From: Candidatus Latescibacterota bacterium
Lineage (GTDB): Bacteria; Latescibacterota; UBA2968; GCA-2709665
Assembly (NCBI GenBank): GCA_030746455.1
Contig: JASLMQ010000105.1
Span: 1 to 6,531, forward strand
Reading direction: 5' to 3'
Length of the DNA stretch: 6,531 nucleotides
The notes beneath the pieces are model-generated. The model had not been told where the DNA came from, ran no database searches, and saw only the letters and a list, made by a program, of their open reading frames with translations. Positions 1-5,802 of this stretch are shown here, piece by piece (the first letter of the stretch is position 1; each line of letters opens with the position of its first letter). A program made the translations under genes and the position numbers.

Positions 1-591
1 AAGACGCTGGAGGAAGCCGGCGGCCCGGTGCCCTTCGATGGCGCGGAAGGGGTCACCTACCTCAAGCTGCAGCCCACGGAGCCCGTGGCGCTCGAACGCT
101 TTCTGACTGTTCTGACGCCTCGACGAGCCTCTGAGACGGCCGCCAACACCGTGCAAGGCATTACCGGCCCCAACATGCTTGGCGTACGCATCTCGGCAGG
201 AGACGTGGAAGACCTAGTGTTGTTCGGACTGGACGAACCGGAGGTCAACGCGGAGGGGGTCCAGGGGATCGGGCGGACGTGCACCGTTCGCCGGCAAAGC
301 GGAAGGATACTGGGAGGAGCGCTTCAGAACGGACAACGCCTATCGATAGATGGAACCGTGCTCTTCGAGGCGGACGGGAGCGGCAACGCGGTGGTGACGC
401 TTGGGGAGGACACGGTCGAGGCGGTGCTGGATCTGTATGATGGCACCGGCTTCGCGATCCACGTACCGAGGAAACCGAAGCAGGTATGGCTGGATGGCAG
501 GGTGTGCAAGGACTTCGAGTACAGTCCGGATGACCAGTGCATACACTTCGACCGGCGTCGGGTCAAGGAGGCCAGAATCCTCCTGAAGTAG
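1..591 (+). CDS. Heparinase II/III-like protein, C-terminal fragment (5' truncated by window edge)
   Basis: The reading frame is open from base 1 and ends at TAG 589-591, giving 196 residues; the true start lies outside the window. The GTG at 28 is only an internal codon of the open frame. The fragment is rich in alternating beta-strand segments, with phrases such as ERFLTVLTP (about residues 33-41), a GV-(x)-ISAGDVEDLVLFG stretch, repeated 'DG-x-x-LF' turns and a VWLDG turn near the end. From memory this matches the C-terminal beta-sandwich that follows the catalytic (alpha/alpha) toroid in heparinase II/III-family polysaccharide lyases, which cleave acidic polysaccharides by beta-elimination. 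No catalytic residues are visible because that part is upstream. It converges on the minus-strand cluster and need not be co-regulated with it. Another beta-sandwich domain of a glycan-active enzyme is the main alternative. The coding call is firm; the family call is tentative. Confidence 0.6.
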   Translation, partial: KTLEEAGGPVPFDGAEGVTYLKLQPTEPVALERFLTVLTPRRASETAANTVQGITGPNMLGVRISAGDVEDLVLFGLDEPEVNAEGVQGIGRTCTVRRQSGRILGGALQNGQRLSIDGTVLFEADGSGNAVVTLGEDTVEAVLDLYDGTGFAIHVPRKPKQVWLDGRVCKDFEYSPDDQCIHFDRRRVKEARILLK

Positions 592-616
592 TCGAATCCT
601 CCACGCGGGAAATGGC

Positions 617-650
617 GAGAGCCCTGGCGCACGTAGCCAGGGCCCTCTTC
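617..650. terminator. Convergent-gene hairpin, probable bidirectional terminator
   Basis: A perfect 8-bp stem, GCCCTGGC (621-628) and GCCAGGGC (636-643), closes a 7-nt loop. It is followed on the plus strand by a pyrimidine-rich stretch (TCTTCCGTTTCGTC). It lies in the 90-bp gap between the stop of the plus-strand gene (591) and the stop of the minus-strand UxaA-family gene (682), where a shared terminator is expected. The tail is not a pure T-run, so efficiency as an intrinsic terminator is uncertain. Confidence 0.65.
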
Positions 651-681
651 CGTTTCGTCGCAACTGGTGACCGGGTTGTTC

Positions 682-1839
682 TCAGGCGCTCCGGTAGAGC
701 TTGGTGAGGACGAACTCGTCGTGACGCAGCGCCTCCGCGGCGGTCAGGCGGCCATTGATGTTCCTGGCCATCGTCTCCATCACCTTGTCGGCGGCCTCGT
801 CCAGGGTCATCTCAAGGCGGAGCATGGCGGTGATCTCGACGTCGAAGTGCTCACCCATCGTTTCCACGGTGAGCGGGTTGGCCGTGATCTTCATCACCGG
901 GATGGTCGGATGGCCGATGATGTTGCCCTGTCCGGTGGTGAAGAAGTGGAGCACCGATCCACCCGCCGACGCCAGGGTGACCATCTCAGCCGCCGCGCTT
1001 GAGCTGTCCATGAAGTGAAGCCCCGGTGCCTTTGGCGCCTCAGCCGGTTTGAGGATGGATACCACCGTGTTCCGGCCCATCTTCTCCACGTTGCCGTAGG
1101 CCTTCTCCTCGATGGTGGAGAGGCCGCCGCGTATGTTGCCTTCCGTGGGCTGAGAGCCGAGCAGGTCCGCGCCTGTGCCGATGACGAAGTCCTGGTAGTC
1201 CTGGAAGGTCTTCATGAAGTCGTCGGCCACCTCCTTGCTGGCACACTGGGCGGCGATCTTGTGCTCGGCGCCTGTGACCTCGGTGGTCTCCCCGAAAATG
1301 GCCGTGGCACCCGCTCCGGTCATCCGCTCCAGGACGCGCCCCACTGTGGGATTGGAGGCCAAGCCCAGGGTCGTGTCGGACTCGCCGCACTTCGCGCTGA
1401 CCCACAGCTCATTCATCTCGATGGGCTCGCGCTGGAGCTCCGAGGCGTACTGGGAGAACTCCATTGCCTTTCGGGAGGCCATCTCTATGGTCTTCAGATC
1501 ACCATAGCGCTCGATGCTGAAACCGGCGACGGGTTTTCCCGTGACGCCGATCCCGTCGACGATCCGGTCGGTCCACTTGGGTTCGATCCCGACAACGATG
1601 GCTGCGGCGATGTTGGGGTTGGCTCCGGTCCCGATGAGGGTGTCGAAGGTGAGCTCGAGATCCTCGCCGAACTGCAGGCGCCCATAGGGATGGGGCAGGG
1701 CCATTGTGCCCCGAATGAGGGAGGCCACGCCCTCGGCGGCTGAATTGGAGAGGTCGTCGACGGGGATGATGGCCACATGGTTGCGCACGCCCACTCGGCC
1801 GTTGTCTCTTCTGTACCCGGTCAGTGTCAGGTCTTCCAT
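682..1839 (-). CDS. UxaA-family lyase large subunit, SuyB-like (sulfolactate sulfo-lyase / altronate dehydratase type)
   Basis: This is the catalytic GD_AH-type subunit of the UxaA/GarD/SuyB family. These enzymes remove water from sugar acids (altronate, galactarate) or sulfite from (2R)-3-sulfolactate, giving pyruvate. Visible family motifs, numbered from the ATG at 1839 (385 aa), are DNGRVGVRN (12-20), KCGESDT (150-156), GETTEVTGAEH (183-193), GNIRGGLSTIEEKA (234-247) and TTGQGN (301-306), with a C-terminus ending TKLYRSA. The FMDSSSAAAE and GQGN phrases and the ending look closer to SuyB than to E. coli UxaA, from memory. Length is normal for a stand-alone large subunit. I chose ATG 1839 because AGGTGG lies 8 nt upstream; a GTG at 1851, overlapping the upstream gene, is the alternative. 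Only 2 bases separate it from the stop of the small subunit, so translation is probably coupled. The family is secure; the substrate is not. Confidence 0.88.
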   Translation of the reverse strand: MEDLTLTGYRRDNGRVGVRNHVAIIPVDDLSNSAAEGVASLIRGTMALPHPYGRLQFGEDLELTFDTLIGTGANPNIAAAIVVGIEPKWTDRIVDGIGVTGKPVAGFSIERYGDLKTIEMASRKAMEFSQYASELQREPIEMNELWVSAKCGESDTTLGLASNPTVGRVLERMTGAGATAIFGETTEVTGAEHKIAAQCASKEVADDFMKTFQDYQDFVIGTGADLLGSQPTEGNIRGGLSTIEEKAYGNVEKMGRNTVVSILKPAEAPKAPGLHFMDSSSAAAEMVTLASAGGSVLHFFTTGQGNIIGHPTIPVMKITANPLTVETMGEHFDVEITAMLRLEMTLDEAADKVMETMARNINGRLTAAEALRHDEFVLTKLYRSA

Positions 1840-1841
1840 CG

Positions 1842-2126
1842 TTAGGCCCACCTTATGCTCTTGAGATTGTGGATGTGCACGTGAGCACCTTCTGTGATGG
1901 CCTCGACGGCCTTTCCGATGGTGCTTCCGTACTTCACAACTTCCTTGCCCTCTTCCATGCTGCGGACAGCAATCTTGTGGCCGAGGGGAATGTCCTCGAC
2001 GGCCTTGACCGCGGCTACGTCCTCCCCTTCGAGGGTCACGGCGCGAACCTCGTCGCCGGCTGCCACGTCCTGGACGACAACGGCGACGTCATCCACTTTG
2101 TCGTGCATCAGTGCACCATGTGCCAT
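1842..2126 (-). CDS. SAF-domain small subunit of UxaA-family lyase, SuyA-like
   Basis: This 94-residue protein consists of a single SAF domain, the small beta-rich module that forms the N-terminus of one-piece UxaA and GarD and is a separate polypeptide in SuyA. Diagnostic phrases are DIPLGHKIA (45-53), KYGSTIG (65-71) and the GAHVHIHN signature (80-87), followed by LKSIRW. The 'KYG...IG...G-x-HVH-x-HN-x-K-x-x-RW' ending is what I remember for sulfolactate sulfo-lyase alpha subunits. It should bind the large subunit encoded immediately downstream and complete the enzyme. The start ATG at 2126 is preceded by a strong AGGAGG (2143-2138) at 11 nt; a second in-frame ATG at 2108 is less likely. 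It is first in a two-gene unit and has a 287-bp upstream gap, so it could have its own promoter. Function within the family (desulfonation or dehydration) is inference. Confidence 0.85.
   Translation of the reverse strand: MAHGALMHDKVDDVAVVVQDVAAGDEVRAVTLEGEDVAAVKAVEDIPLGHKIAVRSMEEGKEVVKYGSTIGKAVEAITEGAHVHIHNLKSIRWA
1848..1853 (-). promoter_or_regulatory. Ribosome binding site within the end of the SAF-domain gene, favouring ATG 1839 for the large subunit
   Basis: The minus strand reads AGGTGG, 8 nt upstream of the ATG at 1839 and inside the last codons of the small-subunit gene. This placement fits translational coupling and argues against the GTG at 1851, which overlaps this very site and has only a weak purine stretch in front of it. 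Confidence 0.55.
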
Positions 2127-2137
2127 AGCGAAGCGGA

Positions 2138-2143
2138 CCTCCT
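2138..2143 (-). promoter_or_regulatory. Ribosome binding site of the SAF-domain gene
   Basis: The minus strand reads AGGAGG here, 11 nt before the ATG at 2126. It is the best Shine-Dalgarno match in the window and supports that start. Confidence 0.7.
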
Positions 2144-2187
2144 GAGTTGGCAGTGCGCTACGATAACCTATTGAAAAAGAAAAGCAT

Positions 2188-2240
2188 AACCACCGATGAA
2201 CACAGATGGGGGCCGATGGAACACGCGGAGCCCCACGGAT
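2188..2240. repeat. Degenerate GATG/ACACAGATG-type short repeat
   Basis: The stretch carries ACCACCGATGAACACAGATG, then GCCGATGGAACACG, then CCCACGGATG. GATG starts at 2195, 2205, 2215 and 2238, so the first three are exactly 10 bp apart. It resembles the 'ACCACGGATGAACACGGATG' family of short intergenic repeats that I remember from many environmental bacterial genomes. The copies here are degenerate. Confidence 0.5.
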
Positions 2241-2266
2241 GCGGGTCGAGAGGGGACCCGTGCATC
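2238..2266. other. Strong hairpin in the leader of the SAF-domain gene
   Basis: GATGC (2238-2242) plus GGGTC (2243-2247) pairs with GACCC (2255-2259) plus GCATC (2262-2266). This gives a 10-bp stem with a 2-nt GT bulge and a 7-nt loop. It sits about 110 nt upstream of the SAF-domain start. No T-run follows on either strand, so it is not a classical intrinsic terminator. It could be an mRNA leader or processing structure. Confidence 0.55.
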
Positions 2267-2413
2267 GGCAAGCTGCTGTGAGTAGAGCAGAACCGGCAGG
2301 TCATCGGAGGGAGGTAAAAATGCTTTGAGCTGGCCGGAAAGTCAAGGACTACGTGCCTGTTCTCGGGGTGGCCGATGCGGCCGATCTCTACGCGATGCGC
2401 GGCCGAACGCGGA

Positions 2414-3493
2414 TCAATACACGCCATAGCGGAGGCCTTCATCGAGCATGGCCAGGTAGTTCTCGAGGGGGATGTAGTTGGCGACCGAATTTCCCGTTCC
2501 GAGGGCCCATCCTCCTCCAGGGGCACAGCAGTCGATCAGAAACCGGGTGTGGGCCCGAACCTCGTCCTCCGACATCGTGCAGAGCTTGTCCATGTCGAAC
2601 CCGCCCAGCACCGAGATGCGGTCACCGTACCGCTCCTTTGCCTCCCAGACGGGCTCGATGACGTCCTCGAAGGAGTGCCGGGCGTCCCAGCCGCAGGCTA
2701 TGATGTCGTCCATGATCTCCGTGACGTTCCCGCAGGCGTGGAGGATGGCGAGCTTGCCATGGCGATGGACGGCGTCGACGATCTTCTTGTGCCAGGGGAA
2801 TAGGTATTCCCGGTAGGACGCCGGTGAAAGGAGTGTTTGCGTCTTGAACCCGAGGTCATCGCCCAGGACGATCGCGCCGACGATGTCGAAGGAGGCGACG
2901 GCGTCGAAGCAGCTGACGATCCTGGAGCCCACGGCCTCGAACATGTCACGTACGAGCTCCGGGTCCTCGTACAGGAGGTAGCTGGTTCCCTCGTATCCGA
3001 GCAACCACATGACGTTCTCGAGGACGCCGCCCGGGCCGCGGGATATCACCTTCATCCCGTCGGGTATCAATCCTGCGGCCACCTCGAAGGACGAGTAGTC
3101 GACTTCAGATGGGTTGGGCCAGGGATAGGCCTCGTAGTCCCTCCGGTCGGCGATCAGGTGGGTGGAGCCCTTCAAGTAGCCTCGCTCGCCCTCGGCCGTC
3201 ACTCCAATGGCACGTTCGGCCTGGGGAAACTGGTTGTTCTGCGGAAGCACGTTGATGTAGTCGTAGCCCAGTGCGACCATGCACGCCATGTGCCGCCTGA
3301 GCTGGCCGGCTCTGGGATCGGGATCATCCGGGATGGGCTCGACCGGTGCGCCAACCGCCTCCAGCGTCTGCGGCTCGATGTTCGAGAAGAGCTCGGCGAA
3401 GGGGACGCGGTCGGGCGTGCCCTGACGCCTCAGGACCTTCTCCAGGCGGCTGAAGTCGGGGTCCACGGTGATATCGATTCTGCGAGTGGGCAT
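2414..3493 (-). CDS. Uroporphyrinogen decarboxylase (URO-D)/MtaA-like family protein
   Basis: This 359-residue protein has the length and layout of the URO-D superfamily TIM barrel. The fold covers haem-pathway UroD and the zinc-dependent methyltransferases (MtaA, MtbA, CmuA type) that move methyl groups to or from corrinoids. Visible landmarks are SRGPGG (151-156), GDDLGFKT (211-218), SPASYREY (223-230), HACGN (252-256, with the H-x-C zinc pair), GGFD (297-300) and CCAPGGGWALGTGNSV (322-337). The H-x-C motif and lack of the usual N-terminal UroD substrate signatures argue against a haem role. The position that I expect to hold the third zinc-ligand Cys in MtaA-type proteins appears to be N335, though C322/C323 lie nearby. 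The ATG at 3493 has GGAAGG 8 nt upstream. It follows the concanavalin-like gene by 38 bp, so probably shares its transcript. No corrinoid protein is encoded in view, so the reaction is unknown. Confidence 0.87.
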   Translation of the reverse strand: MPTRRIDITVDPDFSRLEKVLRRQGTPDRVPFAELFSNIEPQTLEAVGAPVEPIPDDPDPRAGQLRRHMACMVALGYDYINVLPQNNQFPQAERAIGVTAEGERGYLKGSTHLIADRRDYEAYPWPNPSEVDYSSFEVAAGLIPDGMKVISRGPGGVLENVMWLLGYEGTSYLLYEDPELVRDMFEAVGSRIVSCFDAVASFDIVGAIVLGDDLGFKTQTLLSPASYREYLFPWHKKIVDAVHRHGKLAILHACGNVTEIMDDIIACGWDARHSFEDVIEPVWEAKERYGDRISVLGGFDMDKLCTMSEDEVRAHTRFLIDCCAPGGGWALGTGNSVANYIPLENYLAMLDEGLRYGVY

Positions 3494-3501
3494 GTGGGTT
3501 G

Positions 3502-3507
3502 CCTTCC
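3502..3507 (-). promoter_or_regulatory. Ribosome binding site of the UroD-like gene
   Basis: The minus strand reads GGAAGG, 8 nt before the ATG at 3493. It confirms that start. Confidence 0.6.
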
Positions 3508-3531
3508 GATTGTGTCACTCTTTCCTAGGGA

Positions 3532-4695
3532 TCATTCCGGGGTTAACCGGATGCGCCAGACCTTCAGGTCCTGGACGGTGAGATCGGCCACGTAAGCACG
3601 GAAACCGATGTAGCCGGCGGTGATCGGGTCGGGGTCGTGGTACTGGATCCAACGCTTCCCGTCGACCCAGAACTCCGAGATGCTGTCGTTCTGGACTGTC
3701 GTGATGCGGTAGGCCCTATTTCGGTCCAGGAGCCTGGGCCTGTCCGTGAACTGGCGAATGAGACGTCGACCGGGATTCCTCCTGAAGCGGGTGGTGACGT
3801 TGTTGGTTCCACCGAAGTCGACCCAGTACAGGGGGATGGGTATGTAGTGCGTGAGCGCGGCGTCGGGGAGCGACCGCATGAACTCGAAGAGGTCACCATC
3901 GGGCCTGTCGATCATCCAGATGAAGATGGCATCGGTAACGCGGGCAGTGAAGCGGTCCGTGAGCACCGGGGTGGCCACGCAGTCTACGGCGATTGGGGAT
4001 TCGAACCGCTCCCGGAGTATGCTGTTGCCCATGTGCCTGAAGGTGAAAGAGCTGGCGGATACCTCGGGCTCTTCGCCATTGCACACCCAGTTCTCTCTGA
4101 ACGACTTCTGACCGAATCGCTCGTCGTAGAGTAGGTCTGACCTTTCCCACTCGGAATCGTCCATCTCGTGGGCGATGAAGCTCTCCTCGAATTCCAGGAG
4201 CCGGACGCCCGCATTGTGGACCTCGAGGGCCATCCATCCCTCATTGTCGATGCCGGGGGGATCCATCTTGCCCTCGGCAAGGCACCGACCGTCGAGGTGG
4301 ATCCGAAATGCATCGGCCAATGTGGCGAGCTTGAGCGTGTGGCTGGATTCTCGCGTCGTGGATGGCGCATCTCCGGTTGAGAGTGTCCTATCCCGGTATC
4401 TGACGGTGACACCTTGGCAGTCCATGGTCACGCGGAATCCCCCGTCGCCCTCCCTGCTCCGATTGAAGTGCACGGTAAAGGAGCCGCCGTCTCCGAGGCG
4501 CTCGAAGTTGAACGTCAGCTGGACCTCGACGTCCCCGCCACCGCCGTGTGTGTAGTCCGAGCGCGTGACGGTTGCGTCTCCTTCGGCAAGGATCAGCAGG
4601 TCGCCTCCTGCCGAGATCAGGTCGGTGCCTTCGGCCGCCCAGTCATTGCGGCGTATATCGGGCCCGTAGCAGCGCTCGATGATGCGGTAGTCCAT
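3532..4695 (-). CDS. Tandem concanavalin-like (LamG/DUF1961/DUF6250-type) beta-sandwich protein
   Basis: This 387-residue protein looks like two jelly-roll domains in tandem. Domain 1 (about 1-172) has DVEVQLTFNF (55-64), FRVTM (87-91), FRIHLDG (130-136) and ends GWMALEVHNAGVRLLEFEE. Domain 2 (about 187-383) begins LLYDERF, has YWVDFGGTNNVTTRFRRNPG (290-309) and FWVDGK (342-347), and ends GYIGFRAYVADLTVQDLKVW. Each domain closes with a Gly-aromatic strand and a 'V-x-x-x-x' strand as in LamG/DUF1080-like folds. The 'DFGG-x-x-N-x-TTR' phrase recalls DUF6250/DUF1961 proteins of polysaccharide-utilisation loci. It may bind or cleave a glycan, but no catalytic acid pair can be assigned. There is no signal peptide or membrane segment. 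The ATG at 4695 has only a weak GGA upstream, and the gene starts 58 bp after the propeller gene, so translation may depend on the upstream gene. Coding status is firm; function is not known. Confidence 0.82.
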   Translation of the reverse strand: MDYRIIERCYGPDIRRNDWAAEGTDLISAGGDLLILAEGDATVTRSDYTHGGGGDVEVQLTFNFERLGDGGSFTVHFNRSREGDGGFRVTMDCQGVTVRYRDRTLSTGDAPSTTRESSHTLKLATLADAFRIHLDGRCLAEGKMDPPGIDNEGWMALEVHNAGVRLLEFEESFIAHEMDDSEWERSDLLYDERFGQKSFRENWVCNGEEPEVSASSFTFRHMGNSILRERFESPIAVDCVATPVLTDRFTARVTDAIFIWMIDRPDGDLFEFMRSLPDAALTHYIPIPLYWVDFGGTNNVTTRFRRNPGRRLIRQFTDRPRLLDRNRAYRITTVQNDSISEFWVDGKRWIQYHDPDPITAGYIGFRAYVADLTVQDLKVWRIRLTPE

Positions 4696-4740
4696 GTGCG
4701 GCGTCCAGTACGTGGTGTCGTACGCGTGTACTTGTCTCTC

Positions 4741-4763
4741 CAGGCCGCAGAAGCTACGGCCTG
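4741..4763 (-). other. Hairpin spanning the stop codon of the propeller gene
   Basis: CAGGCCG and CGGCCTG form a perfect 7-bp stem around a 9-nt loop. On the minus strand the loop begins with the TAG stop of the propeller gene (4756-4754). It sits in the short gap before the concanavalin-like gene. No T-run follows, so attenuation, mRNA stabilisation or chance are more likely than full termination. Confidence 0.45.
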
Positions 4764-5767
4764 AACCGAGCCAGAAAGATGTCGGACGGATTGGGGGTAC
4801 CGTAGGGCAGGGGCATCCATTCGTGCTGCGAGTAGTAGCTCATCGCGATCTCGCCGTTCGGGCCGAGAGCAAGACCGGGGTACGAGCAATCGCCTCCGCT
4901 GGGGAGGGAGAGCAGGTGCACGGCACGGGTGCCGTCGATGCGCCACACCGAGGTGTGGTGGCCCTCCGCGTCGGCGACCCCGGATCCCTCGATGCAGGAG
5001 TCGGGCGGCAGATCCTCTTTCTGGGACCGGCCGGCGACGATCCAGTCCTCTCCCGATTTCAGCACGGCAGGTGCGTGGATCATGACGCCCAGGTCGGCCC
5101 ACTCCCATCGCGTGTAAGGCGTGCGGCTCTGGCCGATCCAGGAGTGGTGGCGCGGCTCTCGGGTGCGGATGATGCAGTGCAGGCAGTCGGGTTCGGCGCG
5201 GAACAACGCAGGCTCACCGGGTCCGCCACCGGGCCGCATCAACCCCTTCAGGCGCCACTCGAAGAGGTCATCGCTGTGGAGCAGGTGAACGGTTCGCATG
5301 TCACGATCGGCGCGAACGGCGAAATGGTATGCGGCGCAGAAGAAGCCCTCCGGTGTGGGGAGAACGCGCCAGAGCCAGTAGTTGACGCCATAGACCTGTC
5401 GAGGCGCCGACCAGGCGAGGCCGTCACGGGAGACGGCGATGTGGCTGATGAGATCGTGGGGCGCGTTCGGCAGGCTGAAGTCGCTGGACCAGCGCGGATA
5501 CCAGGACCCGAAGACGACGCCCAGCCTGTCGCCCGCGTCGATGAGCTTGGGGTCGCGATCGTCGGCCCCCGTGTCGAACCGCACACACAGCGTCCATTCA
5601 TCCAGGTCCGTCGACCGGTAGACGACGACGTCACCGGGAGGCGGGAAGCTATGGGTGTGGGCCGTGCGGAAGCTCAGGTAGTAGTGACCGTTCCAGTGCA
5701 GCAGGTCGGTGAAGGCGTTGTGGTAGCCGTCTGAGAAGAGGCGGCGGATGCTGATGAGTTCGGCCAT
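4754..5767 (-). CDS. Sialidase-like / glycosidase-like beta-propeller protein
   Basis: This 337-residue protein shows the repeating pattern of a five- or six-bladed propeller of the sialidase/GH43-like superfamily. Three Asp-box-like S-x-D-x-x-x-W repeats are visible (52-58, 113-119, 165-171). Other landmarks are HNAFTDL (16-22), DRDPKL (70-75), GEPAL (184-188), HAPA (231-234), SVWRIDGT (273-280) and DCSYPGL (293-299), followed by SYYSQHE. The 'HNAFTDL...FR' opening and 'DCSYPGL...YYS-x-HE' ending recall a family often annotated as exo-alpha-sialidase or glycosyl hydrolase in environmental genomes. The classical sialidase arginine triad and Tyr nucleophile cannot be assigned by eye, so substrate is unknown. 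There is no signal peptide; the protein begins MAELISIRRLF. The ATG at 5767 has AAGGA 8 nt upstream. It is the first gene of the minus-strand unit, preceded by a 764-bp non-coding stretch with inverted repeats close to its start. Confidence 0.84.
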   Translation of the reverse strand: MAELISIRRLFSDGYHNAFTDLLHWNGHYYLSFRTAHTHSFPPPGDVVVYRSTDLDEWTLCVRFDTGADDRDPKLIDAGDRLGVVFGSWYPRWSSDFSLPNAPHDLISHIAVSRDGLAWSAPRQVYGVNYWLWRVLPTPEGFFCAAYHFAVRADRDMRTVHLLHSDDLFEWRLKGLMRPGGGPGEPALFRAEPDCLHCIIRTREPRHHSWIGQSRTPYTRWEWADLGVMIHAPAVLKSGEDWIVAGRSQKEDLPPDSCIEGSGVADAEGHHTSVWRIDGTRAVHLLSLPSGGDCSYPGLALGPNGEIAMSYYSQHEWMPLPYGTPNPSDIFLARFRP

Positions 5768-5775
5768 GGAGGAGT

Positions 5776-5780
5776 TCCTT
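5776..5780 (-). promoter_or_regulatory. Ribosome binding site of the propeller gene
   Basis: The minus strand reads AAGGA, 8 nt before the ATG at 5767. It is a modest match but correctly spaced. Confidence 0.5.
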
Positions 5781-5785
5781 GGTCA

Positions 5786-5797
5786 AAGCGATCGCTT
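5786..5797. promoter_or_regulatory. Perfect 12-bp palindrome AAGCGATCGCTT, candidate operator
   Basis: The 12-bp sequence is its own reverse complement. It lies just 5 bp upstream of the ribosome binding site of the propeller gene, the first gene of the presumed operon. The position and size fit a binding site for a dimeric repressor (LacI- or GntR-like size), but no regulator gene is in view and no second copy was found in the window. Confidence 0.4.
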
Positions 5798-5802
5798 GCG
5801 CG

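Larger units (their letters stand above)
2127..2413. other. Intergenic gap between UroD-like and SuyAB-like genes: repeats and hairpins
   Basis: I see no credible gene in these 287 bp; all frames give short or shadow products. Reading leftward from the UroD-like stop, it holds a small GGCCG/CGGCC hairpin (2370-2382), a CTGCT/AGCAG hairpin (2273-2290), a strong hairpin (2238-2266), a GATG-containing degenerate repeat (2188-2240), an A/G-rich tract at 2173-2184 and the ribosome binding site of the SAF-domain gene. No convincing -35/-10 pair was found, although a promoter for the downstream pair would be expected here. Confidence 0.6.

Noticed and set aside
1015..1743. Plus-strand open frame (242 aa) opposite the large lyase subunit
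   Set aside because: It is antisense to a clear GD_AH protein and has no recognisable motifs.
2188..2240. Possible CRISPR array or true tandem repeat
   Set aside because: The units are too short, degenerate and lack uniform spacers.
2158..2526. Minus-strand open frame (122 aa) across the 2127-2413 gap
   Set aside because: It overlaps the end of the UroD-like gene in another frame and passes through the repeat and hairpin, so it is not a plausible gene.
2837..3595. Plus-strand open frame (252 aa) opposite the UroD-like gene
   Set aside because: The UroD/MtaA motifs are on the other strand and this frame runs across a gene boundary.
4694..5734. Long plus-strand open frame (346 aa) opposite the propeller gene
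   Set aside because: Its V/A/G/R/E-rich translation matches no family, while the opposite strand shows Asp-box propeller motifs. It is the antisense shadow of a GC-rich gene.
5788..5795. GCGATCGC as a cyanobacterial HIP1 element
   Set aside because: HIP1 is meaningful only when highly repeated in cyanobacterial genomes. It occurs once in what I could scan, and the gene content does not suggest a cyanobacterium.
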